Assembly: GCF_029633865.1 (NCBI RefSeq)
Contig: NC_079219.1
Coordinates: forward strand, 14,240,637 to 14,304,636
Source: Lampris incognitus
Lineage: Eukaryota > Chordata > Actinopteri > Lampriformes > Lampridae
Reading direction: 5' to 3'
Length of the DNA stretch: 64,000 nucleotides
This document shows positions 24,720-35,005 of the stretch, one piece after another; the stretch's first letter is position 1, and the number at the start of each line of letters is the position of its first letter. The position numbers and the translations under genes were made by a program. Under the pieces are notes generated by a model. That model saw nothing but the letters and a program-made list of their open reading frames with translations, was not told the origin of the DNA and made no database searches.

Positions 24720-27700
24720 AACCATGACCGCGGCAGCTGCCCATACCAGTAAGAGGCTAAAAAATATTATTTTCACCAAGAGTGGGAAACAGAGTTTTGT
24801 TTCACGAATGTAAACGACAAGTGTTTGTGTGCGTGTGTGTCTGATCTGCGGAGATAGTGTGTCAGTCAGTAAAAAATGTAACGTGGAGCGCCATTTCACC
24901 AAAGTCCACAGCAAGTTTTCACGGGCCTTCCCTGCAGGTGGCAGTGTACGAAAAGAGAAGATAAAGGAGCGGGAAACTACGCTTCAAAGACAACAGACTC
25001 TGCTCACAAGACCAACGAAGAAGAAGGCCAGAGCAGCAACGGAGGCTTCGTTTAAAGTGGCGCACGTCTTAACCAAGCACAAAAAGCCCTTCACCGATGG
25101 CGGGGTTGTACAGGAGGCTATGACTGCGGTGGCTGACACGTTATTCAGGGACCATAAAAGTAAGACAGAAATGTTGTCTGCTATTGCCGATGTACAACTT
25201 GGCGCTAATACTGTGGCAAGGAGAGTGTCTGCGCTGTCTGTGGATGCGGTAAAACATCTGGACTCGGACACGAACAGGTGCAAATGGTTTTCAATTCAGT
25301 GTGATGAGTCTGTCGACTCCAGTGATGCAGCCCAGCTAGCTGTTTTCATTCGGATGGTGTGATGACTTTTCCACCAAAGAAGAGTTTTTGGCCTTACTTC
25401 TACTGAAAACCACAACCAGGGGAGTTGATGTTTACAATGCAGTGAAGGACTACTTTGTAGAACAAAAGATCCCTATTGAAAAGCTGGTGTCTGTAACAAC
25501 TGATGGAGCCCCTGCTATGAGAGGTCGTCACTCGGGATTTATTGCGCACTGCAAAGCGGACCCGGACTTTCCAAAGTTTCTAAACTATCACTGCATCATT
25601 CACCAGCAGGCTATATGTGCAAAAGTTATGGAATTTGACCGTGTGATGGCGCCTGTTGGTAAGATCATCAACTCCATTCGAGCAAAGGCTAAGCAACACC
25701 GGAACTTCAAAGCTGTTGCTGGAGGAATGCTCTGCGGAGTATGCGGATCTCCTCCTCCACACTGAAGTCAGGTGGCTAAGTCGGGGTAAAATACTACAGC
25801 GCTTTCTTTCCTTGCTGGGTGAAATCAAGGCATTTATGGAAACGAGGGAGGAGGATACCACCCTATTATCTGATGCAGAGTGGCTACTTGATCTTGCTTT
25901 CCTGATACTCTGGGCTGCAACTTCAGAATCATGTGACCCTGTAGGCATTTTTGAGGAAAAGTGGGTAACCAGCATTTTTTGAAAGTTCAAGGTGTCCCAA
26001 ACCAGAATCCACCGGTTACCCTTCAAATAAGGACCCTGGTTTTCTATATTTCCTCCTCCAAGATAACCACCCCCCTATGGTAAATTGGATGTTAGATGCT
26101 GTTGCCTATCCTCTGTTACATTTGAAATGAGCGAGCAGATCCTGGATTTATCCAAGTATGATCAAGAGACACATGTGCACCTCACAGGTGTTAGTGACCT
26201 CATAGCAGCAGAAGGAAAGTACCATCCAAACTGCTTCAAAAAGTTCAAGCGAAAAGCGTCAAAGACCAAAGATAGTTCAGAAAACACAGGTCTTGCTATG
26301 GAATGGCTTGTCAGCAAGATGAAAGAGTCTGCAAAGAAGGGACATGTCCTTCAACTGTCTGAAGTGTGGAACAGATACTGTGAGTTAGCAGAAAAGGCCA
26401 ACATTGAAGTACAAGCATCATTTAGAAGCAGGAGAGCTACTTTCAAAGAAAAACTTCAAGTATATGTGCAGAACACCTATGACTTCATAACAGTACCTAA
26501 TCAATAAGTATTGCTCGTTCCCAGAAAATTGGTGCATGTGACGTTTTTAGATTGCATGGCAGAGGAAGAAGAGTCTAGTAAAATCCCTATACGTATATCA
26601 CTCTGCTAATGAGGGATTCCGGGAGATGCTACATGTTGCACTGAAATTAAGGCAGATCTTGCACGTTTCATCTCTCAACAGCTGATCCTAAGAGCACCAG
26701 AAAATAAAATCATAGTTGCTGCAGGTGGGTTCAGTAATGAGGAAACTGTGGAAGCTTCAGATCCAGCCCTTGACACTGCAAACTTGGAAGCCAAACACGA
26801 AGAAGCTGACACAAGGATCATTCTTCACTGCATCAAAAGCAGCGCAGACACCATTGTTGTCTCTGCTAGAGACACAGATGTCTTGATACTGCCAATTGCA
26901 TATTTCCACATGATGCCATGTACAAAAATCTGGATGAGAGCTGGCACTGCAAAGGAAAGAATGTATATCCCAATTCATACAATAGTGGAAAAGCTACAGA
27001 TGGAAGAGTAGGTCCTCAAACGGCTTCTGGGTTTCCATGCTCTGACAGGGAGTGACTCAACCTCGTACATCGCAGGACATACTAAGAAGACGTGCTGGAG
27101 TGTGTTTGTAGAGAATAACCACCTACTTAAGGGGCTTGGTGAAGGTCTTGACCTTACCATACCGTCCAGGATGCAGAAGTATTTTTCTGTAACATGTATG
27201 GTGCGATGAATGCTGACAACATTGATGATGTTCGGCTAAGCATGTTTAGTAAAGGTATGAAAATAGAGAGCCTACCACCGACTAGAGATGCTCTCTACTT
27301 TCATATCCAGCGTTCTCACTTCCAGGCTTTGGTCTGGCGGCAGGCCCACTTACAGCACCCAGTTCTGCCCCTGCCTGAAGATATGGGATGGAAGATGGAG
27401 GAAAATGTTCTTTTTCCCCAACTCATGTCACTGCCTCCAGTTCCAGAGGCATGTGAGGAGCTAATCACCTGTTCCTGCACCACTGGATGCAAGACAGCGC
27501 GATGCGGCTGCAAGCCTAACCCTTGTACTGCATCTTGCAAGTGCAGAAACTCCAGTGAAACCTGTATGAATAACTAACTTGTTATTTGTAAGCACTCTGC
27601 ACCACCCCCTGAAACAGACAAGGAAGGAACACAGGAAGGGAGCTAAGGAGACATAAGGATATAGGGATTGGGAAAGAGAAGACCAAGAATGAACTAGGGA

Positions 27701-29712
27701 CTAGGAGCAAGGGGCATGGAGAGAGAAGTAGGTTTGGGGACAAGGAAGTACGCAGAGGGTTGGGGACCAGGAAGGACATGCAGAAGACACAGGACAGAAC
27801 AGGAATGGGGAACACGGAGCAAAGAGGAAGACAACATAAAAATACACTAGAGAACAAGAGGGGGCATCAGACCATGACACCACCTGTGTAAGAACCTTGT
27901 TTTGGTTTAATAAATAGATCAAACCGCTTAAGTTGCCTCATTATTATTGTTATTATTATTATTATTATCATTATCATAATCATTATTGTTGTTGAATTCA
28001 GCACATAATTATAGTACAGAAATTACGATGACTGTGAAGCACTTCATATCCCTATTGTGATCTGTACATTGCTGGTGTATCTCATAGTTTTGGCCTAATC
28101 ATTACTAAATTAATTTGATGCAAATTATTCCAATAAGAAAATTATGAGATTGACCTTTTGGTGTTTAAAACATAAAATCTAAAATAATTTCTTTATAGGA
28201 CTATATAGTATCATCAAGAATCTCACCATTTCCTGCTTTTTACCCAATTCTTACATAATATATGCAAATTATGCAAATAAGGAAAGGTGGCATGATTGCA
28301 TTATGGTAAAAGGTGGATTTTAGGACATCACAAACATGGATTTAAAGTCATACATCACCTTTATAAGTTAACTAGAAGCTTAAGTATAGCCATTTCCAGT
28401 TTTGGAGATTAATATGTGCATATGCTAATTAATCAATGTTTATGACTAAACCGTAACTTTTACAGCTGGGTAACTGGCAGAAATGGATTCAGCACTAAAA
28501 AATAATATAGAAACAACACATAAAGTGCTTTTCCTCAAAAGTGCCTACCATGTTGTTTTCTAAGGGGCTTTTTCAATTTTCGGTCCTGACTATGACCGAT
28601 GTAACTAAGAAAATGAATGACCTGAACCTACAGTTACAAGGCAAAGATAAAAACATATCTGATATGATCAGTGCTGTCAATTTGTTCAGTGCAAAACTGT
28701 CATTGTACATTCAGCAAGTGAAAAACAAAAGGTTTCAGCACTTCCCCCGTGTCTCAAAGATGTTGGAAAGTCACACAGGTGCAGCCAGCGTTTTAAATGT
28801 TTCCAAGTATTTTGACCTCTTGGCAAGGCTTGGACAGGAGTTTGCAGACAGATTCAGTTGACTTTGAGAAACTTGAGCCCAGTGTGACATTTATGGCCAA
28901 CCCCTTCATGGATGTGGACATAAGTGAGATTTCAGAACAGATTGCTGAACTTTTCTGTGTTGATCCTGTAGAAATGAAAATTGAGGTAATAAACCTTCAA
29001 AATAATGTGCAGTTAAGGGCTCAACAGCATTCTCGGCATTTCTGGGGCTTAGTAGAGCCAGATAACTATAAGTATCTTCACCAAGCAGCTCTGAAAATGT
29101 CTGCTTTGTTTGGGTCTACATACCTCTGTGAGTCGGACTTTTCTGACATGAATGTCATGAAATCAAAGTTCAGAACAAGACGGACAGATGAACATTTAAA
29201 TGACTTCATAAGAGTGAACCTGAGTGGATACACTCCAGCATACGCCTCTCTTGTTGACTCCATTCAGTGCCAGTCATCTCACTAACTACAAACGACTGAA
29301 TACACATTCCACATACAACTGTACATGTGAATACTCTTGTGAAGTGATACAGTGACATGTGGACAGATATAACAAAATGACAAGTGAGTAAGTAATATCT
29401 GTGTATTTGTAATTGCATTTTGTTTTGACAAGCATTCATATTTTAATTTGATAGTGTGAGATAGACGAGAAAGAAATGCATGCAGAAATACAAAACGCAC
29501 ATGCAGGTGACTTAAATACTTTTTGTGATGTTTTAATACAAAATGTGAGTTGTGGAAACCAAAATTTTGTGAATGTTCAGGCAAAACAAGCTTATTCAGT
29601 TTGTTTGGGTTGAAATAAGCTATGAGAATAAATGTTACAAAACACGAGTAGCTCTCGGCCATTTTCATTTTGTAAAAGTAGCTCTCAGAGGAGAAAAGGT
29701 TGGAGACCCCTG
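24720..29712 (+). mobile_element. hAT transposon with BED zinc finger, split by an insertion
   Basis: The transposase resembles the GTF2IRD2/ZBED5-related hAT group. Parts in order: an N-terminus from ATG 24724; a BED-type finger (CLICGDSVSVSKKCNVERHF, then H) near 24835; KWFSIQCDESVDSSDAAQLA (about 25282); VSVTTDGAPAMRGRHSG (about 25490); HTEVRWLSRGKILQRFLSLL (about 25760); and WLLDLAFL, where a 2.7-kb element interrupts. After it come MNDLNLQLQGK (about 28613) and the hAT C-terminal dimerisation region with LFGSTYLCESDFSDM and SKFRTRRTDEHLNDFIRV (to 29284). Frame breaks lie near 24810 (inside a GT run), 25360, 25660-25720 and 28858. The right terminus GGTTGGAGACCCCTG is at 29698-29712. The left terminus is not visible; SINE D lies just upstream. 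It is inactive. Confidence 0.85.
25906..28583 (+). mobile_element. element coding a nuclease-like/CXC-domain protein, with subterminal inverted repeats
   Basis: This insertion lies in the hAT reading frame and is flanked by TCCTGA on both sides (25900-25905 and 28584-28589). Inverted repeats matching at 20 of 21 positions (25941-25961 and 28528-28548) lie exactly 35 bp inside each inferred end. Between them is a decayed coding region on the plus strand, broken in several places. Its parts, in order: a Cys/His segment YHPNCFKKFKRK (about 26220); HEEADTRIILH and ARDTDVLILPI (26796-26900); LLGFHALTGSDSTSYIAGH (about 27021); and a C-terminal cysteine cluster of the tesmin/TSO1 CXC type, starting CSCTTGCKTARCGCK (about 27474). 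The acidic motifs and the GFHALTGSDS segment recall the XPG-I and helix regions of FEN/PIN-type nucleases, which is my inference. Similar CXC proteins are abundant in fish and cnidarian genomes. I know of no settled transposon class for them. No DDE motif is seen. Confidence 0.6.
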
Positions 29713-30503
29713 GTCTACATCCATCTACAGACCAGTGGCCTCTATTTGAAGGACGAGGATGTGCCCACCCTTGACAGGAAGGAACGCTAGTTTGAACGGG
29801 AAGTCATACAGGCCATCTATGTGAAGGGGGAACGACCGTCCCTGAACCGAGGGGGGGCGGGGCCTAAGAGTAATCCTCACCATTTTACAATGCCGTTTGC
29901 AGTCACGTGATTCTGATGACGCGCGAGGTTCAGATGGCGGGCAGGGGGTGAGAAGCAGAATGGACGAGATGGAGCTAGTTGAGCCCGAGCTGTGCTAGTT
30001 TAGACGGTATTATGAGAGAAAGGTATAAAGAGGAAGTAAGATGTGTTGGACACGATCCTTCTGTTATGAAGAGTGATTTTTTTTGACGAAGTGGTCACTG
30101 TACACACGCGCGTTATCCGACTCTGCTCCTCCCGACCGCAGGCGACGGTTTGCAAGCCACCCCCCCCCCACCACCACATGAACAACAACTTTTGATATTC
30201 CATAAAAACTCCTTGTGGTTTCTCGGTTAATGACGCCAAACATGGCATTTCGAAAGTTTGATAGTGCTTCCTATGTAGAAAATCACTTCCTGCCCTCCAT
30301 CGGTAGTTCGTGACGTCATATGCAAATAACGTTCCCCAATCCTCTGTGAATAACACACGTGGCCATTTAAAAGTCAATTTGCATATGAAACCGATCGTTT
30401 TCGGTCGTTATGCCACTGTATTGGTTATAAGGGTGGGGATACCTGCAGTCAGTTTAGACTGCAGAGGTCACTTAGATGAACTGATTCAACTTTCTGTGAA
30501 ATA
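29713..30503 (+). mobile_element. Penelope-like element remnant
   Basis: Directly after the hAT right end, the plus strand reads like the end of a Penelope GIY-YIG endonuclease: LYLKDEDVPTLDRKER, then FEREVIQAIYVKGERPSLNR and GGG (29739-29860). At about 30390-30500 a sequence related to Penelope terminal repeats follows (CAGTTTAGACTGCAGAGGTC, ACTGATTCAACTTTCTGTG), the same unit that forms the palindrome at 54131-54462. The middle is unassigned. The copy is degenerate. Confidence 0.6.
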
Positions 30504-32150
30504 AAAGAAGTGTTCCTCTCTTGCCCGTTAAAGCCTTAAAATACTAGATGAGCTCCTCAGGTTACCTCTGACTTGAATGAGGAATTGTAGTGGTTTATGG
30601 TGGGTTGTTTAAAATGTTCCTGTAAGATTTTTTTTAAGACAATATGGACAGTATATATAAGACAAGTCCTCAGGACACTATCATATATTATTTTTTCATT
30701 TGATATGGAAAGGAGTATTTCACCAAAAATTACCTTTGGGTGTAGCTGATTCACTATACCATTTTCAACGTGTCCTGTTCATAACGTATGTGGGCCTTTC
30801 TCTTTGTTTTTAGTTTTTATATTAATTTTGACCGAACGAATGTTGCATCATTTTCTAACTATAATTTCTCAGTGTTTTTGGAGTTGATTCTCAACAATAA
30901 AAAAAGTCAAATTTTCAAAATTGTTTAGTGCCTCTGTCGTGTGTCAGAGACCCAAAGTCATTCATTTGAATCGTGGTTGAAATACAGACCTACAATAATA
31001 CAGAAATACATGCAATAATAATAATACAATAACACCCTGTGATGGCCTGGCGACCTGTCCAGGGTGTCTCCCCGCCTGCCACCCAATGTCTGCTGGGATA
31101 GGCTCCAGCATCCCCACGACCCTGAGAGCAGGATAAGCGGTTGGATAGATGGATGTTTTTGGAGATGGTTCTCATAAATATAATTTCACTGAGCTGTATT
31201 TAACACTATGGAATAAATATCTTTCAGGTTGGCCTTTAATGAAAAATGATTAAAGGTCATCGCTCATAATATAATACACCGAGGTTTTCATACATCATTT
31301 GGCTGTTGGGCTTCCAGCCAAGTCACCATGCTTAATCCACATTCATGCAAATGCTATTCTAGTTTCTAACTTATTTTCTACAAATAAAGATATTGAAATA
31401 TTTGGGTCTGATTACATACATTTTAACTGATAAAAATGCAAGTTAGACTGCATTGGTAAGTACAGTCCTATTTAGACTCTAACGTCTAATATAAATTGTG
31501 AGCCTATTACCCGAGAGTGCCTTGCCCATGGGTTAAGGGTAACACCCGAATGACCATGGCTCCCTGGGGGAGCAAATTTCTCAATTAGATTCCATGTTGA
31601 AACAGTTTTGATACCCTTGAACTGGACATCATTCAGGTTCTCAGGTGCCAAAAGCACTGCTGGCTTTCTATAGTGTGGTAGGTAGTTGACTACATCTATC
31701 TGTTGTTCTACTTAATCACGCCTCCAATCAGGGAGGTTTTAGACACGGAACAGTACCTGAGGACCGGACTGAGAACCACTGCCCTTTGCCCTTTACCTCG
31801 TGGTTCAATCATTTGTAATGCGGACATACCAATCGCCACCAGGTGTCAGCAGAGTCAAGGGCTTGAATGCAGGCATACGTCACCGTTCTCTAAACCCAAG
31901 GGTATTGCTTATGAGCATTAAGGCCAAGTACCCCTGAAGTTAGTGAGGAAATCAACTTGCATGGCATCTCTACGCCCTCCTTTATCTCACGTTATCAGCC
32001 AGATTGGAAAGTGGTGATCAACTGATATATCCATCTGCAACTTTTATCATACATGAAAAACAACTTATGATTGGAGACATAGCCTGTCAATTTTTTTTTC
32101 TAAGAGTGTTTATGCTTAAATCAAAAATCTATCGCTGGATATAGCTCAAC
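30504..32150. other. unassigned, one SINE-B tail fragment
   Basis: No gene recognised. A family B tail fragment occupies about 31034-31155 (plus strand; GGCCTGGCGACCTGTCC, GGGATAGGCTCCAGC, then AGATGGATG). The rest is AT-rich. Confidence 0.5.
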
Positions 32151-32157
32151 AAAACGG

Positions 32158-32406
32158 TTTATTCAAAACAAAACATGTTAACATACACAACTACAGTCGA
32201 GTGCTACCTTATAACAAAACAAAGAGCGATTACTGGCACACAATATTCAACACACAAATCTGTGAGGAACATTAAGGATATACCCAAAAATCTTACGAAG
32301 GATAAGATTTAAACACTGTGATCCAACAGTATGAACAAAACTAACATACACATATGTAAGCAAAAATAGAAAACATCTTTGGAAAGTTATTTAAACCATG
32401 TTTATG
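32158..32406 (-). other. stmn1: probable stmn1 3' UTR
   Basis: The region between the stmn1 stop codon and a minus-strand AATAAA at 32163-32158. Extent is inferred. Confidence 0.5.
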
Positions 32407-33891
32407 TCAGATCCCTTTTGTCTCTTTGTTCTTCCGTACTTCTTCAAGCTTCTTGTCCTGTTAACATTTTGATAGGAGATAAAAAAAAAGAAGAAGAAAG
32501 AATCCCAACATTATGTATGTTTTAAGCTTTCCCTTGTAATGTCAGAGTAAAGTGTGGATCTGTAAACAGTGGTTTACCTTCTCCTTAAATTTCTCGTTGA
32601 GCGCTGCCATTCGTGCTGTACGATTCTCTTTGTTGGCCTCCATTTTCTGGTTAAGCTTCTCCTCTGCCATCTTGCTGAAGTTGCTGTTTTCCTCAATGGC
32701 TTTCATGATCACTTCTTTTTCATGCTCTCTTTTCTCAGCTAAGTGCTTTAGGACCTCAGCTTCATGGTGCTGACAAAATGGAAGAAAATAAAAAACCCTC
32801 TGTATTAAATGTGTTTTGAAAGAAATCCAAAACATTGATGTGTGGGTTGGTAGTCTGTTGGTGGTTTGCAAAATGATAAATAGATAACGAATCCAAACGG
32901 GGGGGGGGGGTCTCCAGGAGATACCTTGCGCCTCTCCTCTGCAGCTTCCAGTTTCCTCTGGATCTCCTCAAGGGAGGTTTCCTTCTTTGAAGGGGGTGAC
33001 AATGGGAATTCTGCTTTAGGTGCTGGGGACAAGGGGTTTAGGATGACCTCAAATGCTTGACCCGAAGCACGCTTGTCAAGCTCTTTCACCTGAATATCTG
33101 CAAAATTAGGAATTCTGTCAGCATTTAAGTGCAGAGGGAGGTGCAAAGACGTTACAAATAGCATGTTTCCTTCTGCGATGGTCGCTCTGAGTTGTCAAAA
33201 TACCCAAATCGTTACCCTCGCATTACATAAATAATAGGATGGCATAAATCAACAAAATGGATAACAATTCAGATAGTAATGGGCTAATGAAACAGAGCAG
33301 TGGTATTCAACCATGTGCCATGTGTATGCACATTTTTTTCCCCAACCCAATATTAGTGGGTTAAAACGAAGTTTGCACTACTTTTTTTTATTTAAGTTAA
33401 AAAAAAATTAGCAATTAATGAAAAACTTGTGTAGGGTTGGTTTGGAAAGAAAACCTGCATACACATGGCACATGGTTGAGTACCACTGTACTAGAACATT
33501 GTATGCATGCATTACGTTAGCTAACCATTGTGCCACACTCTAATATATGCCCAACTGGCATGCAGGGTCATCTAAAACATGCCAAAAATTTTATTTCTAT
33601 GCTTTTCAAATAATTGTACCATGCACATTTGTATGTTGTCAATGGAAAGAAAAAAAAATCACATCAAGGGGTTAAAATTGGTCTCCTTACACCATTTTTG
33701 GGGGCAGTTGCCCCTGAATGAAGGATCAACAGTGAACAAAAATCTAGACTGCTTTACATAGTAAAGTTTGTTCAAATATGTGGATTATTGAAATGAATCT
33801 ATACTCACAATACATTATGAGAACTATTGTAACTGCAAATGCCTTTTCATTAATGCCTACCTTCAGGGGATGCCATTTCAGTGGAGCTCAT
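32407..33891 (-). CDS. stmn1: stathmin 1, four coding exons
   Basis: Stathmin is a cytosolic phosphoprotein that binds two tubulin dimers and promotes microtubule disassembly. Coding exons (minus): 33891-33861, 33097-32925, 32769-32578 and 32457-32407, all with GT-AG introns, giving 148 residues. Landmarks: [20 protein letters not shown] at the N-terminus, [27 protein letters not shown], then the tubulin-binding helix ([39 protein letters not shown]) and an end at KNKETKGI. The first coding exon begins after TTTCTCCTAG at 33899 and holds two in-frame ATGs, 33891 ([11 protein letters not shown]) and 33876 (MASPED). I use the first; the second gives 143 residues and the more usual MAS start. 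Of the four regulatory serines in mammals, those in RASG and PLSPP are kept. The ILSP serine reads ILNP, and the RRKS serine is His (RRK|HHEAE at the exon junction). The 5' noncoding exon was not found. Confidence 0.95.
33298..33488. mobile_element. hAT-like MITE with 33-bp inverted ends, in a stmn1 intron
   Basis: The ends CAGTGGTATTCAACCATGTG... and its inverse match over 33 bp with one mismatch (33298-33330 and 33456-33488). The element is 191 bp and non-coding. CAGTGG termini suggest hAT, but I see no clear 8-bp duplication. A decayed relative is at 55550-55693. Confidence 0.85.
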
Positions 33892-33994
33892 GGTTACAAC
33901 TAGGAGAAACAAGACAATATTCTCAGTATAGTTTCAAACAACATAAACATGTCTTAGCACTTCTGTGTATGGATAATGGAAAAAACAGAACTAT

Positions 33995-34310
33995 AGGGGG
34001 CGTCCGGGTGGCGTGGCGGTCTATTCCGTTGCCTACCAACACGGGGATCGCCGGTTCGAATCCCCGTGTTACCTCCGGTTTGGTCGGGCATCCCTACAGA
34101 CACGATTAGCCGTGTCTGCAGGTGGGAGGCCGGATATGGGTATGTGTCCTAGTCGCTGCACTAGCACCTCCTCTGGTCGGTTGGGGGGGGACTAGTGTGA
34201 TCTTCCCACGCCAGGGTGGAGCAGTGACAAGGATGGCTCAGAAGAATGGAGTAATTGGCCAGGTACAAATGAGAAAAAGGGGGAAAAAAATCCCCCCCCA
34301 AACAAAAGCT
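33995..34310 (+). repeat. tRNA-derived SINE, family A
   Basis: The tRNA-like head has an A-box region (GTGGCGTGGCGGTC) and B box (CCGGTTCGAATCCCCG). The family A body follows, shortened internally, and ends in GA-rich and oligo-A sequence. Confidence 0.9.
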
Positions 34311-34440
34311 ATTTCAAAAGCTAGGAAGGAGTAAGGGTGTGCTCTCTTGCTATGACAGAAGTTTAACTCAGCCTACCAGTGGCATGCTCTTTTGTATGTA
34401 AAAAGGTAAAAGGTTCTTGCTCTAACATTATGGCCTATAC

Positions 34441-35005
34441 CAGTGGTTCTCAACCTTTTTGGGGTCCTGGACCCCCTGCGTATTTTTGATCTACCCTGAG
34501 GACCCCTCCACCTGATCTTGGGGGCGGGGGGTTGCAATTTGATAGAAACAGTAGAAACTGCATTTTAAATTGCATTATAGCATTTATTCACTCTTTGGGG
34601 CAAAAATAAGAGCTTTCAGTTGTAACTTAGATATAGTTAACAAAACAGAATTCTTATGCAGTAACTTTCAGATATATGTAACAAAACAGAATATGTATTC
34701 AGTAACTTTCAGATATATGTAACAAAACAGAATTTTTATGCAGTAACTTTTAACAATGCAAAGGGGAGCAAGAGCTCTTATTAAAATACACAAATTACAC
34801 TTGTGAAACAGATGTAATTAGAGAAAAAAGTCCTGTTACCCTTTATAGTTTAGGTAGATAAAGGTCTCAGTCACATTTGAGTAAAATAATCCTATTTCTA
34901 TAAATGTCATAGGATCTTTTTTTAAAGATATTTTATTTTCACGGACCCCTTGCAATTACACCACGGACCACTAGGGGTCCGCGGACCCCCGGTTGAGAAA
35001 CACTG
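34441..35005. mobile_element. hAT MITE with perfect 8-bp target duplication
   Basis: The termini CAGTGGTTCTCAACC and GGTTGAGAAACACTG are inverted repeats of the Charlie-like hAT type. GCCTATAC flanks it exactly on both sides (34433-34440 and 35006-35013). It is 565 bp and non-coding. About three tandem units near 34628-34755 carry AACAAAACAGAA and AGTAACTTTCAGATATATGT. Confidence 0.95.
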
